Positions 7,491 through 14,898 are shown, counted from the stretch's first letter. The stretch: DNA of 28,566 nucleotides from UBA910 sp964369145 (GCA_964369145.1 CAYJEE010000009.1:1-28566); one strand, 5' to 3'. Numbers and translations are program-made. Notes: generated by a model not told the origin, from the letters alone.

Positions 7491-7829
7491 ATGAGCACCT
7501 TTTCTTCACTTCCGCTGTTTGATAAAGAACTAAAAAAGCTTTCAAAGAAGTACCCCACACTTCCATCTGATATTGATGATATAAAGCCTATCTTACTTGA
7601 GTGTCCTACAGGTATTGGAAAGAACTTTATTATTGTAAAGGTTTCTGGGGATGTAAAAGTCATCAAGGTTGATGTTCATTGCGAATCCTTGCAATCACGA
7701 TCAATTAGGCTGATCTATGCATATCATCACGATAGAATTGAATTTATGTATTTGGAAGTATATTTTAAGGGAGATAAGGAAAATGAAGATAGAGGTAGAA
7801 TTGAGGAATATTTGGATAGTGTAAAATAG
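7491..7829 (+). CDS. RelE/ParE-like toxin partner
   Basis: The 112-residue protein follows the RelE/ParE pattern: an N-terminal FDKELKKLSKKYPTL helix, the strand SRSIRLIYAYH, then FMYLEVYFKGDKENED and the final helix RIEEYLD. The basic strand and the YFKGDKENED ending are typical of RelE-superfamily toxins from low-GC bacteria and CPR. RelE members cleave mRNA on the ribosome and ParE members inhibit gyrase; I cannot tell which from the sequence. No Shine-Dalgarno is visible in the 11-nt gap, so it probably depends on translation of the antitoxin gene. Confidence 0.8.
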   Translation: MSTFSSLPLFDKELKKLSKKYPTLPSDIDDIKPILLECPTGIGKNFIIVKVSGDVKVIKVDVHCESLQSRSIRLIYAYHHDRIEFMYLEVYFKGDKENEDRGRIEEYLDSVK

Positions 7830-7874
7830 GAGGAAATAGGGTCAGCCATCATTCACAGTCAAAGTGAGCCTTAG

Positions 7875-7903
7875 TTGACAGATGCAATATAAAGTAGTAT
7901 ACT
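7875..7903 (+). promoter_or_regulatory. near-consensus sigma-70 promoter
   Basis: TTGACA (7875-7880), exactly 17 nt, then TATACT (7898-7903). This is the strongest promoter by eye in the window. It drives the isolated gene at 8025 and gives a leader of about 115 nt. Confidence 0.8.
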
Positions 7904-7909
7904 ATATAC

Positions 7910-8024
7910 CAGTAGTTCCTTTACATATCTCCCAGGAGATAGCTTTGTCAGCGATCTGGCAAGGTACATTGGTAACCCACACGGGATACCTCATTCAGAA
8001 GTGCTTCAAATAAAGGAGAAGCAA
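7910..8024 (+). promoter_or_regulatory. structured 5' leader of the unknown cassette gene
   Basis: The leader holds two hairpins: ATCTCC/GGAGAT (7927-7932 with 7935-7940) and GGTAACCC/GGGATACC with an ACAC loop (7971-7978 with 7983-7990, one mismatch). The first would pair a GGAG sequence that resembles a Shine-Dalgarno. The leader ends in AAAGGAG (8012-8018) 6 nt before the GTG start. I cannot assign it to a known riboswitch. Confidence 0.45.
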
Positions 8025-9041
8025 GTGCCTGAAAATACGAAAAATCAAGTAGCTGAATTGCAAGAGAAGCTCCGCGGTCACCAGATTTTTGGTGAATTAC
8101 GTGGCAACGCGGGTTCCCTCATCGGGTCAATCGACCAAGCACTGAACCAGAGTGCGACTCCTACGGAGTTTTGCACCAACTGGGACAGTCTTTCCGCTCA
8201 ACTGCGGGTCATCGGAAACCTGATGGCCACGCTCAAGCGGGACGGTAAGTCTGAAGCTTTGGAAGCTCTGCGTGAGTCGCTTGTCGATCCGTTGTATGTT
8301 TTCCAGGGCGAAACGATTCCTTTGGAAAAAACTTCGCCCGTAACTCTGGTGATGTTCGATCCGAAGCGCACGCTCGCAATGCTTCGTTGGATTCTGGAGT
8401 GTCACTGGCAGAATCTGGACAATTATCTCTTCAATGAAGATTTCTTCTTGGAGAGGCAGAAAGTTCAGACTACTGAATTGTTTCAACTCTTTCCGAGTCT
8501 CGAGAAGGCGTCGCGTATGAGAAGTCAGCTTGGCGAATACGAAGGATGGGAACTCGCTTACGCGTACCAAGTGGATGTCCTGAACAAGTTCAACATTCCC
8601 GCCGGATTCGATCCGATGAGTATCGCTTGGGGTCAGTACAACGATCACTTCGAACTTTCATATGGGCTCGGAGGCACCAAGGTTAGGCGGATGAGTGATG
8701 ATGAACCAGAGATTAAATGTCTCCATCATTTCGCATTTCTGGTGCCGGTTGACCAGAAGGATGTACTCTCGCATTTCACTCGTCAGGAGCAGGGGAACAT
8801 CGCAACCTGGCAGTTCAGAGTTCATCCGGAGTCTGTAGTCAACCAGCGCGAAGTTGGGTTGCATCTGGAACCGGAGCACGCTGATTGGCAGGGACGGAAG
8901 CGTACCTACGCTAGTCTCGGTGTTTCGAACGGGTTCGGTGCAGTACTTAATCCGCCGGATCAGTACGAGACGTACGAACAATCGCAGCGACTCCGTGAAG
9001 ATCCTTTCCGGGTGACACTCCGCAAAGCAAAAGATATGTAA
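8025..9041 (+). CDS. conserved-looking protein of unknown function, isolated cassette
   Basis: I do not recognise this 338-residue soluble protein. It has no signal peptide, membrane helix or nucleotide-binding loop. The N-terminal 100 residues are helical and charged; the centre has Trp/Phe/His-rich stretches (RWILECHWQNLDNYLF, AWGQYNDHFELSYGLGG) and the C-terminus is rich in charged residues. The GTG at 8025 is chosen over GTG 8001 because AAAGGAG lies 6 nt upstream of it. The base composition is clearly more GC-rich than the toxin-antitoxin genes before it. It stands alone between a near-consensus promoter with a structured leader and a strong terminator, in the same way as the gene at 24418. 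Confidence 0.75.
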   Translation: MPENTKNQVAELQEKLRGHQIFGELRGNAGSLIGSIDQALNQSATPTEFCTNWDSLSAQLRVIGNLMATLKRDGKSEALEALRESLVDPLYVFQGETIPLEKTSPVTLVMFDPKRTLAMLRWILECHWQNLDNYLFNEDFFLERQKVQTTELFQLFPSLEKASRMRSQLGEYEGWELAYAYQVDVLNKFNIPAGFDPMSIAWGQYNDHFELSYGLGGTKVRRMSDDEPEIKCLHHFAFLVPVDQKDVLSHFTRQEQGNIATWQFRVHPESVVNQREVGLHLEPEHADWQGRKRTYASLGVSNGFGAVLNPPDQYETYEQSQRLREDPFRVTLRKAKDM

Positions 9042-9054
9042 TAGTGGTTCTCAA

Positions 9055-9095
9055 GGCGCACGCCTCGGTTTATCCGAAGCGGGCGCCTTTTCTTT
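9055..9095 (+). terminator. rho-independent terminator of the cassette gene
   Basis: A 14-bp stem with two mismatches (9055-9068 with 9074-9087), a TTTAT loop and a downstream TTTTCTTTT run. Confidence 0.85.
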
Positions 9096-9175
9096 TATCA
9101 AACCAATATAAAAAAAGAATTCTTGGCCGATTCTGGGATTTTTATAGGGAGTTCTCCACAGGTGACCTTCTGTAC

Positions 9176-9195
9176 CAGTGAACGATTGTTCACTG
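9176..9195. promoter_or_regulatory. LexA/SOS-box-like palindrome upstream of the Y-family polymerase
   Basis: A perfect 8-bp inverted repeat, CAGTGAAC - GATT - GTTCACTG, directly touches the -10 box of the polymerase gene. It contains GAAC-N4-GTTC, the core of the Bacillus/actinobacterial LexA box (CGAAC-N4-GTTCG). Position and target gene fit SOS repression of a translesion polymerase. No LexA gene is in the window. Confidence 0.65.
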
Positions 9196-9201
9196 TATAA
9201 T
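9196..9201 (+). promoter_or_regulatory. -10 box of the polymerase gene
   Basis: A consensus TATAAT whose last base is 7 nt before the GTG at 9208, so the mRNA should start at the start codon. The -35 position is occupied by the left half of the palindrome, so a bound repressor would block the promoter. Confidence 0.6.
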
Positions 9202-9207
9202 GGAGGG

Positions 9208-10440
9208 GTGTCAAAGAACAGAGTGATTTTTCATATGGATGGGGATGCTTTTTTTGTTGGATGTGAGGTGGCAAAAAATCCGAAACTAAAAGGTCTTCCA
9301 GTCGTAACCGGGCAGGAGCGCGGGATTGTTTCTGCGCTTTCATACGAAGCCAAAGCACTCGGCATAATCCGTGGTATGCCTATTTTTCGCGTAAAGAAAA
9401 ATTTCCCAAACGTTTTGGTGTTGCCGGGCGACTATGCGTCCTATGTCATGTATTCAGAAAAAATGTTTGACATTGTGCGCCGGTATGCAGACGATGTGGA
9501 GGAATACAGTATAGACGAATGTTTTGCAGATCTGACGGGGCTCGACAGACCGCTCCATATGACATACACACAAATAGCCGAGAGAATTAAAAAAGAAGTG
9601 GTGGCAGAACTCGGACTTTCGGTCTCTATTGGCCTCGCGCCGACAAAAGTTCTGGCAAAAGTTGCATCGAAATGGAAAAAACCAGATGGACTCACGGTGA
9701 TTGACTCAGAACATACAATGCAGTTTTTGACAGAGACATCGATAGACAAGATCTGGGGCATAGGGCCACGCACCGCAGAGCATTTACAGAGGTTGGGGAT
9801 AAAAACAGCAGGAGACTTTGTCGGCAAAGATATGACGTGGGTCAAAAATAATTTGTCTAAACCATATATAGAAATATGGATGGAGTTAAACGGGATGTGC
9901 GTACACCACGTCGACCCAAAACCAAAGACAACATATTCCTCGGTCCAGAAAACGAGAACTTTTTATCCGACAACAAACGACAAGGTCTTTCTCCTCTCGC
10001 AACTATCCAAACATACAGAGGAGGCTTGTCGCAAAGCGAGACATTATAACCTTGTTCCCAAAAAATTCTCTTTCTTTTTGAAAAGTCAGGATTTTACATA
10101 TTATTCACATACAGTAGTTTTAGAGGCGCCTACACATGCACCAGAAACGTTGGTGAGTATTGCAAAGCTTCATCTGAACAAAGTCTGGCGTCCAGGCGTG
10201 CAGTTTCGGACCACGGGCGTGACTCTTTCGGAACTCGAGCTCGAGGGTGTAAAACAAGGCGACTTGTTTGGCACGATTGAAAAAGCAACAAAGTTTGAGG
10301 TTATACATAAACAAATAGACAGTCTAGAAAAAAAGTTTGGTAAAGGTGTGGTGCATCTCGGCAGTACAGACAAAGCGATAAAAAACAGAACCCTGGGCAC
10401 CGACTCGGACGATCTTTCTCGCGATTTGCTGTTTTTGTAA
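9208..10440 (+). CDS. dinB: Y-family translesion DNA polymerase (DNA polymerase IV type)
   Basis: The 410-residue protein is a Y-family polymerase that copies damaged templates. The palm residues are visible in FHMDGDAFFVGCE near the N-terminus and in YSIDECFADLT at about 98-108 (the S-x-D-E catalytic motif). There is a helix-hairpin-helix thumb region (IWGIGPRTAEHLQRLGI) and a C-terminal little-finger domain. QGDLFG near residue 350 looks like a beta-clamp-binding motif. An upstream in-frame GTG at 9178 is rejected because it would place the operator palindrome and the -10 box inside the coding region. Length and motifs are complete. Regulation by an SOS repressor is suggested by the adjacent palindrome. 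Confidence 0.92.
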   Translation: MSKNRVIFHMDGDAFFVGCEVAKNPKLKGLPVVTGQERGIVSALSYEAKALGIIRGMPIFRVKKNFPNVLVLPGDYASYVMYSEKMFDIVRRYADDVEEYSIDECFADLTGLDRPLHMTYTQIAERIKKEVVAELGLSVSIGLAPTKVLAKVASKWKKPDGLTVIDSEHTMQFLTETSIDKIWGIGPRTAEHLQRLGIKTAGDFVGKDMTWVKNNLSKPYIEIWMELNGMCVHHVDPKPKTTYSSVQKTRTFYPTTNDKVFLLSQLSKHTEEACRKARHYNLVPKKFSFFLKSQDFTYYSHTVVLEAPTHAPETLVSIAKLHLNKVWRPGVQFRTTGVTLSELELEGVKQGDLFGTIEKATKFEVIHKQIDSLEKKFGKGVVHLGSTDKAIKNRTLGTDSDDLSRDLLFL

Positions 10441-10463
10441 GAGGGTATATGCATCAAGAAAAG

Positions 10464-10492
10464 TTGTCATAGTTGTCGACTGAAGGTAAGAT
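10464..10492 (+). promoter_or_regulatory. promoter of the rhodanese gene (leaderless)
   Basis: TTGTCA (10464-10469), a 17-nt spacer and TAAGAT (10487-10492). The hexamer ends 7 nt before the ATG at 10499. Confidence 0.65.
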
Positions 10493-10498
10493 TAAACT

Positions 10499-10744
10499 AT
10501 GATAATCGACGTCAGAACAAAAGGAGAATATGAGCAAGGACATATTAAAGGAGCAATACTACACGACCTTGCGGACATGATGCGAGGAGTTTTTCCAGAT
10601 GTTGCTAAAGATGAAAAGATAATTCTCTACTGTCAGTCTGGTGGTAGATCTATGATGGCAACGGACTTGATGAAAAAAGCAGGTTTTACCAATGTTACCA
10701 ATGGTGGTGGTATGAGTGAGCTTATGAGAACAATGGGAGTATAG
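10499..10744 (+). CDS. single-domain rhodanese-like sulfurtransferase
   Basis: An 81-residue rhodanese domain. It starts directly in the first strand (IIDVRTKGEYEQGHIKGAI, the typical DVR..E...GHI.GA signature) and carries the active-site loop C45-QSGGRS, whose Cys would hold the persulfide. The C-terminal GGGMSELMRTMG is also typical. Single-domain rhodaneses move sulfane sulfur or detoxify cyanide or sulfide; the physiological partner is unknown here. It is a cytoplasmic protein with its own leaderless promoter, and converges on the NUDIX gene 38 nt away. Confidence 0.9.
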   Translation: MIIDVRTKGEYEQGHIKGAILHDLADMMRGVFPDVAKDEKIILYCQSGGRSMMATDLMKKAGFTNVTNGGGMSELMRTMGV

Positions 10745-10782
10745 ATGTGTTGGTGTATTAACATTTACAACAGCAAAAACAC

Positions 10783-11304
10783 TCACACGCTCTTTGAAGG
10801 GTTTTCAGTCTTGTAGAACTCATCGAAATACTTTTTCATACCTTCAATAAAAGGTGGTGTATATATGTCAGGATTTTTTATAATATCTTTCCTTAATTCA
10901 TCCACATTGATCCATTTAATTTCTGAAATTTCTCTTTCATCGGGCTTGATTTCGTCATCAGATATTCCAACAAAAACACATCGCCATGCTTTGTCATAAG
11001 TATCAAAAAATGGATACGTAAATAATCTTTTTGTATGTATAGAAATCCCAAGTTCTTCTTGCATTTCTCTCTCGATACAGTCTTCATAAGATTCATCGGA
11101 GACAGTCCCGCTTACTGAATATGTAAAAAGATTAGGGTACCATTTTTTTGTCGAAGCTCTCTGTTGCAGAAGAATTTCATTTTTTGAATTAAAAAGTATC
11201 AAATGAGCTGAACGGTGAATATAGTCACCCGTATAAAAATCATCCCGTGGTCTCAAACCAATCTGATTATCATGTATATCAACTTCGATATTTTGTTCTG
11301 TCAT
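10783..11304 (-). CDS. NUDIX hydrolase of the isopentenyl-diphosphate isomerase-like type
   Basis: This 173-residue NUDIX protein has the IDI/YfcD-like opening (VDIHDNQIGLRPRDDF...YIHRSAHLILF) and the NUDIX helix REMQEELGI, with the metal-binding glutamates of RExxEE. The glycine-to-glutamate spacing at the start of the box (SGTVSDES) is one residue shorter than the G-x5-E consensus. IDI-like NUDIX proteins either isomerise isopentenyl diphosphate or hydrolyse nucleotide diphosphates; the short box makes me prefer simply NUDIX hydrolase. An alternative GTG start at 11346 adds 14 residues, and TAGACT 7 nt before that GTG could be a leaderless promoter, so the start is uncertain. Confidence 0.85.
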   Translation of the reverse strand: MTEQNIEVDIHDNQIGLRPRDDFYTGDYIHRSAHLILFNSKNEILLQQRASTKKWYPNLFTYSVSGTVSDESYEDCIEREMQEELGISIHTKRLFTYPFFDTYDKAWRCVFVGISDDEIKPDEREISEIKWINVDELRKDIIKNPDIYTPPFIEGMKKYFDEFYKTENPSKSV

Positions 11305-11394
11305 ATATGGTTTCAATCTTGATAGGTGCGTAATCTTGATCCACACATCAACAGTCTATCAAAAATAGGGCGTAAAAAATATGTATTGTATAAT

Positions 11395-11434
11395 AAAAAA
11401 ATCTCCCCTCGGGTTACCCGAGGGGAGATTTTTT
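11395..11434 (-). terminator. strong hairpin terminator
   Basis: A perfect 13-bp stem (11401-11413 with 11417-11429) with a TTA loop, A-run on one side and T-run on the other. It works on both strands but is best placed to end the minus-strand gene at 11455-12075 and insulate the NUDIX gene. Confidence 0.85.
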
Positions 11435-11454
11435 GAGAGAGTTGTGGAGGTTGG

Positions 11455-12075
11455 TTACTGATTCATCTTCATGAATGGTTTGATACCAGCAGTATCAAGA
11501 AGTTTTTTTGCTTCATCGAGCTTACCATCTTTGATCAGAGCGCGAGCTTCTTTCATGATTGTTTTTTGGGCGTCAGTGAGGTGTTCGAAACGAGGGTGCG
11601 CACCTTGGAGAAATGGTCCTTTGTGTTCTGGAATTTTAATACCCGCATCAGTTAGCAACTTTTTTGCTTCCTCAGGTTTTCCAGCGTCTGTGAGGGCTTT
11701 CGCTCGCTTCAAAGTTTCTTTCTGTGCATCCGTGAGGTTTTGGAAAAATCCTTCCATACGACCATAGTGTGGTTTTTTCAAACCAAGCTCGGTCATGATT
11801 TTTTCCGCACCCACCTTGTCTCCACTCTTGCGAAGTTTGTGTGCTTCGACAAGTTTGTTAAATATTGCTTGGGTGATTTCAACATCTTCAAATCGATATC
11901 CAGTGGATGCGAGATTTTTAAATGTGACATAATCACCAGCATCAAGTGCGTTTTCTATTTCTATTTTATTGGGTCGAGTTTTCTGTGTTGTTGGACTCCC
12001 GGCAGCGCTTACCAGAAAAGGAAGAGAGGCTGCTCCAACAAATACGAGAGTCATCAGTGCTTTTCGTTTTTTCAT
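11455..12075 (-). CDS. secreted helical-repeat protein of the sigma/anti-sigma locus
   Basis: The 206-residue protein starts with a Sec signal peptide (KKRKALMTLVFVGAASLPFLVSA). The mature part contains two clear repeats of about 34 residues (114-147 and 166-199), each LTDAQK...A.AL...GK..EAKKLL..AGIK, and a degenerate third copy at 72-101. Each unit looks like a helical hairpin, with some resemblance to the LTxxQ motif of periplasmic Spy/CpxP-like chaperones. I cannot name the family with certainty. It lies 85 nt downstream of the anti-sigma-like gene on the same strand but has its own promoter. A role as envelope stress protein or signal for the sigma factor is an inference from position. 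Confidence 0.7.
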   Translation of the reverse strand: MKKRKALMTLVFVGAASLPFLVSAAGSPTTQKTRPNKIEIENALDAGDYVTFKNLASTGYRFEDVEITQAIFNKLVEAHKLRKSGDKVGAEKIMTELGLKKPHYGRMEGFFQNLTDAQKETLKRAKALTDAGKPEEAKKLLTDAGIKIPEHKGPFLQGAHPRFEHLTDAQKTIMKEARALIKDGKLDEAKKLLDTAGIKPFMKMNQ

Positions 12076-12089
12076 AATACATTTTTTAT

Positions 12090-12118
12090 ATAGTAATACG
12101 TTGGATGATCACTCCCAA
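12090..12118 (-). promoter_or_regulatory. promoter of the secreted repeat protein gene
   Basis: Read on the minus strand: TTGGGA (12113-12118), 17 nt, TACTAT (12090-12095), 14 nt before the ATG. It looks like a housekeeping sigma-70 promoter, not an ECF type. Confidence 0.5.
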
Positions 12119-12160
12119 CATATACTTATACGAGTGCACAGTACGGTTTCTTTCAGGATT

Positions 12161-12946
12161 TTATAGTTTGGACATATGTATGAGTGTGTCGCAAGGTCGT
12201 GGGTCAGTGGTCGTGCTAAATAGCATCATTTTTGGGATTCGTTTTTGGTTGATACGTCGTGGTTCTGAAGAAAGATTCCATGGAAGCACAACACATACGA
12301 GAAAATTTTCATCATCAATCTGTTTTCCTATGACACGAGAGATTGTTCCGTGAGCAAGTGGTGTGGAGGTGGGGAGAAATGATGTATCGAGAGCCCATTG
12401 GTGGTTTTGTAAGTCAGTGAGCAGTACTACGTCTTGTTCGATTGTAATCAGTCCTGCGATATGTCCTGTCTCTGGGTGTGACCACAGTGCTTTATGTTGA
12501 CGCTCGACTGGGTATCTCATGATAGGGTTTTTGTATCCACGCATGTCTATTATATAGAGTATGGTACCGAGCCCGACACTGATAAGTAGGCTTGCTCCGA
12601 GCACTTTTTTTGAATTAAAACGGTATCCTTTTGGAGTGAGGCGAAGCGTCTGTACGATCACTCCGGTAAATAGTAGAAATGAACCGATCCAGATCAGAGG
12701 CATTGTCTCGAGCAAAAACTGTAGCTTGCTCGGTGCGATCAGACGTTCGTATTCAAATCCTGCGTGTTTGACTCCAAACATCATACCAGCCCATGCACAT
12801 GCACCTACGAGCGTGACGAGTGTTCCTGGTATCCAGAGAAGTGTGTGTTGAAGTCTAAAGCGCCACAGCGGTGTCGGTGTGATATGCTCGCTCTGTATTT
12901 TTTCAAAAACACTTTCTTTTAAATTGTTGTGTGTGTTATTGGTCAT
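12161..12946 (-). CDS. three-helix membrane protein, probable anti-sigma factor
   Basis: The 261-residue protein has a short cytoplasmic N-terminus (SVFEKIQSEHITPTPLWRF), three transmembrane helices (about 31-53, 80-100, 115-135) and a 120-residue extracytoplasmic C-terminal domain that is mostly beta-strand. The N-terminal E-K-I...P.W.F pattern is frequent in Parcubacteria membrane proteins next to sigma factors. Its start overlaps the end of the ECF sigma gene by 11 nt, the usual sigma/anti-sigma arrangement. No conventional zinc-binding anti-sigma motif (H-x3-C-x2-C) is present. The C-terminal domain may sense an envelope signal. The assignment rests mainly on gene order. Confidence 0.65.
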   Translation of the reverse strand: MTNNTHNNLKESVFEKIQSEHITPTPLWRFRLQHTLLWIPGTLVTLVGACAWAGMMFGVKHAGFEYERLIAPSKLQFLLETMPLIWIGSFLLFTGVIVQTLRLTPKGYRFNSKKVLGASLLISVGLGTILYIIDMRGYKNPIMRYPVERQHKALWSHPETGHIAGLITIEQDVVLLTDLQNHQWALDTSFLPTSTPLAHGTISRVIGKQIDDENFLVCVVLPWNLSSEPRRINQKRIPKMMLFSTTTDPRPCDTLIHMSKL

Positions 12947-13502
12947 GGTGATGGAGTAAATCTTTTAGAATCTTTTTTGCACGACTGAGGTGGATGGCGA
13001 CGGTGCCAGGGGGTATCTGTAAAATATCAGCAATTTCTTCATAACTTTTTTCTTCATAAAAACGGAGTTCAATAATGTTTTGGTATTTTGCATCGAGACT
13101 CTTGAGGGCTTTTCGGAGAATCACTTTTTGTTCTTCGTGTAAGGCGACAGAGGAGCTGTCATCTTCGGATGCGAGAGAGTAGAGGATTGTCTCGTCAGCA
13201 TCAAATGAGACCTGAGGTTCTCGTTTCTTTTTGCGATACCAGTCGACCATTTCATTGTAGGCAATACGATATATCCACGAAGAAAAACGAAGACTCGGAT
13301 CGAATTCTTTCATATTTTTATATACTTTAATAAAAATATTTTGCAGTATGTCGTCTTGGTCGGCGGGAGAAGCGTTTGATTTTCGACCGATGTATGCACG
13401 AAGCCTTTTCTCGTATCGCTCTATAATATATGCAAAAAGGTTCCTCTCTATAAGAGAGCGCTTCAAAACCTCTTCGTCGCTGAGGAGTTCGATGGGATCC
13501 AT
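12936..13502 (-). CDS. ECF-type RNA polymerase sigma factor
   Basis: A 188-residue sigma-70 family protein with only regions 2 and 4. Region 2 is seen in DQDDILQNIFIKVYKNMKEF...FSSWIYRIAYNEMVDWYRKKKRE, and region 4 in LDAKYQNIIELRFYEEKSYEEIADIL followed by the recognition helix PPGTVAIHLSRAKKILK. ECF sigmas direct transcription of small regulons, often for envelope stress. The ATG at 13502 is used; an upstream in-frame TTG at 13526 would overlap the TATACT promoter box. It is first in an operon with the membrane anti-sigma-like gene and is divergent from the NADH dehydrogenase gene. Confidence 0.9.
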   Translation of the reverse strand: MDPIELLSDEEVLKRSLIERNLFAYIIERYEKRLRAYIGRKSNASPADQDDILQNIFIKVYKNMKEFDPSLRFSSWIYRIAYNEMVDWYRKKKREPQVSFDADETILYSLASEDDSSSVALHEEQKVILRKALKSLDAKYQNIIELRFYEEKSYEEIADILQIPPGTVAIHLSRAKKILKDLLHHHDQ

Positions 13503-13567
13503 TCTCTCTAGTATATACGAAAACAAGAGAGCTTTTCTTTCAGTGATTCTGGTATACTAGATTCTAT
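13503..13567. promoter_or_regulatory. divergent promoter region, sigma factor / NADH dehydrogenase
   Basis: A TATACT on the plus strand (13553-13558) lies 9 nt before the NADH dehydrogenase ATG, and a TATACT on the minus strand (rc of 13510-13515) lies 7 nt before the sigma ATG. Both messages would have leaders of 0-3 nt. -35 boxes are weak on both sides, which leaves room for an activator or for autoregulation by the ECF sigma factor. Confidence 0.5.
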
Positions 13568-14821
13568 ATGAATAACAAACATCATGTAGTGATCGTGGGT
13601 GCAGGGTTTGGTGGAGTATACACCGCAAAGGCTCTTGTTCCGTATATAAAAAAGGGCATGCTTGAGGTGACGATTATTAGTAAGACAAATTATTTTCTCT
13701 TTACTCCGTTATTACATGAAGTTGCGACAGGGGGTCTCGGAGGACGCTCAGTGACCGAGCCGATACGACACATCTTTTCAGGTACAGGAGTAACCTTTCA
13801 TCAAGGTGTTGTGGAGACATTTGCGCCGAAAGAAAAAGTGGTAGTCGTCGATGGAAAAAAGATTGCGTACGATTCTCTGGTTGTGGCGACAGGTGCGACG
13901 ACAAATTTCTACGGTATTTCTGGTGCACAAGAGCACTCACTCGTACTCAAAAATCTTGCAGATGCGATAGAGATACGAGAGCGGATCATCGATGCGATCG
14001 AGGATGCGTCGTGTATCGAATCCTCTCTCGAGCGAAAAAAGAAGCTCGCATTTGTGGTGGTGGGAGGAGGGGCAACTGGGGTAGAGATGGCAGCCGAAAT
14101 GGCAGAATTTATCCATACACTCTACGATCTCTACTTCAAAGGTGTGAGTGCGATAGAAAAAAAAGATATTTCACTTCATCTCGTCAACACAGGACCTGAT
14201 CTTCTCGCAATGCTTCATCCCACACTTCGGGCAAAGACAGCAGAGCGACTCGTACACTTGGGTGTCGAGCTCCATATGAATATGTCGGTTACAGAAGTGA
14301 CAAAAGAAAAAGTACTCTTCAAAGATGGTAGTTCGATTGATACATCGTTTGTGTTTTGGGCGGGAGGGATTACGCCGAGTATTCCGTCATGTCTCGGTAC
14401 AGAAACTTCTCTGGTGGGAGGCAAGCTTCCTGTCGACACGTTCTTGCGTCTCAAAGGTGAACCGGGTGTGTTTGTGTTGGGGGACAGTGCGTGTGTGGAT
14501 ACGCCAGACCTCAAAGGATACCCAGCACTTGCTCAGATCGCGGTACGACAAGCAGAGGTGGTGGCTCACAATATTGTTGCAATATACACACGTACACCAC
14601 TGAAAGAATTCCGATATGTAATCCGAGGTACGCTCGTCTCTCTCGGTCAGTGGTATGCAGTCGGGCAGATGTTTGGGATGCGGCTTTCAGGAAGACTGAT
14701 GTGGTGGATCTGGCGCACAGTGTATTTATTTAATTTCCATTCATGGACTAAAAGATTTAAAATTGCATTTGAGTGGACGGAGGCACTCTTCTCCCCTCGA
14801 GACATCACAAAGTTGAGATAA
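13568..14821 (+). CDS. ndh: type II NADH dehydrogenase (NDH-2)
   Basis: The 417-residue protein is a single-subunit NADH:quinone oxidoreductase that passes electrons to the quinone pool without pumping protons. The FAD-binding GAGFGG (11-16) follows the first strand, the NADH-binding GGGATGVE lies near 165-172, and FVLGDSAC is the conserved FAD-contact motif. The C-terminal part (MFGMRLSGRLMWWIWRTVYLF) is the amphipathic membrane anchor. Length is normal. Most CPR bacteria lack respiratory chains, though some carry NDH-2 with a terminal quinol oxidase. No oxidase or quinone gene is in this window. The gene is monocistronic, ending in a strong terminator. Confidence 0.92.
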   Translation: MNNKHHVVIVGAGFGGVYTAKALVPYIKKGMLEVTIISKTNYFLFTPLLHEVATGGLGGRSVTEPIRHIFSGTGVTFHQGVVETFAPKEKVVVVDGKKIAYDSLVVATGATTNFYGISGAQEHSLVLKNLADAIEIRERIIDAIEDASCIESSLERKKKLAFVVVGGGATGVEMAAEMAEFIHTLYDLYFKGVSAIEKKDISLHLVNTGPDLLAMLHPTLRAKTAERLVHLGVELHMNMSVTEVTKEKVLFKDGSSIDTSFVFWAGGITPSIPSCLGTETSLVGGKLPVDTFLRLKGEPGVFVLGDSACVDTPDLKGYPALAQIAVRQAEVVAHNIVAIYTRTPLKEFRYVIRGTLVSLGQWYAVGQMFGMRLSGRLMWWIWRTVYLFNFHSWTKRFKIAFEWTEALFSPRDITKLR

Positions 14822-14846
14822 TTATTACACCACACTTTTAAAAAAA

Positions 14847-14885
14847 AGAAGGGCACCTTCACATATGAAGGTGCCCTTCTTTTTA
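14847..14885 (+). terminator. rho-independent terminator after the NADH dehydrogenase
   Basis: A perfect 15-bp stem (14847-14861 with 14866-14880) with a CATA loop and A/T runs on both sides, between convergent genes. Confidence 0.9.
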
Positions 14886-14898
14886 TAATAAATAGGAA

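Noticed and set aside
8127..8648. 173-codon open frame on the minus strand
   Set aside because: It lies wholly inside the plus-strand gene 8025-9041, has no ribosome-binding site or promoter and its composition reads as a shadow of the real gene.
9178..9207. Upstream in-frame GTG extension of the Y-family polymerase
   Set aside because: The extension would translate the operator palindrome and the TATAAT box; the family normally begins just before the FHMDGDAFF block.
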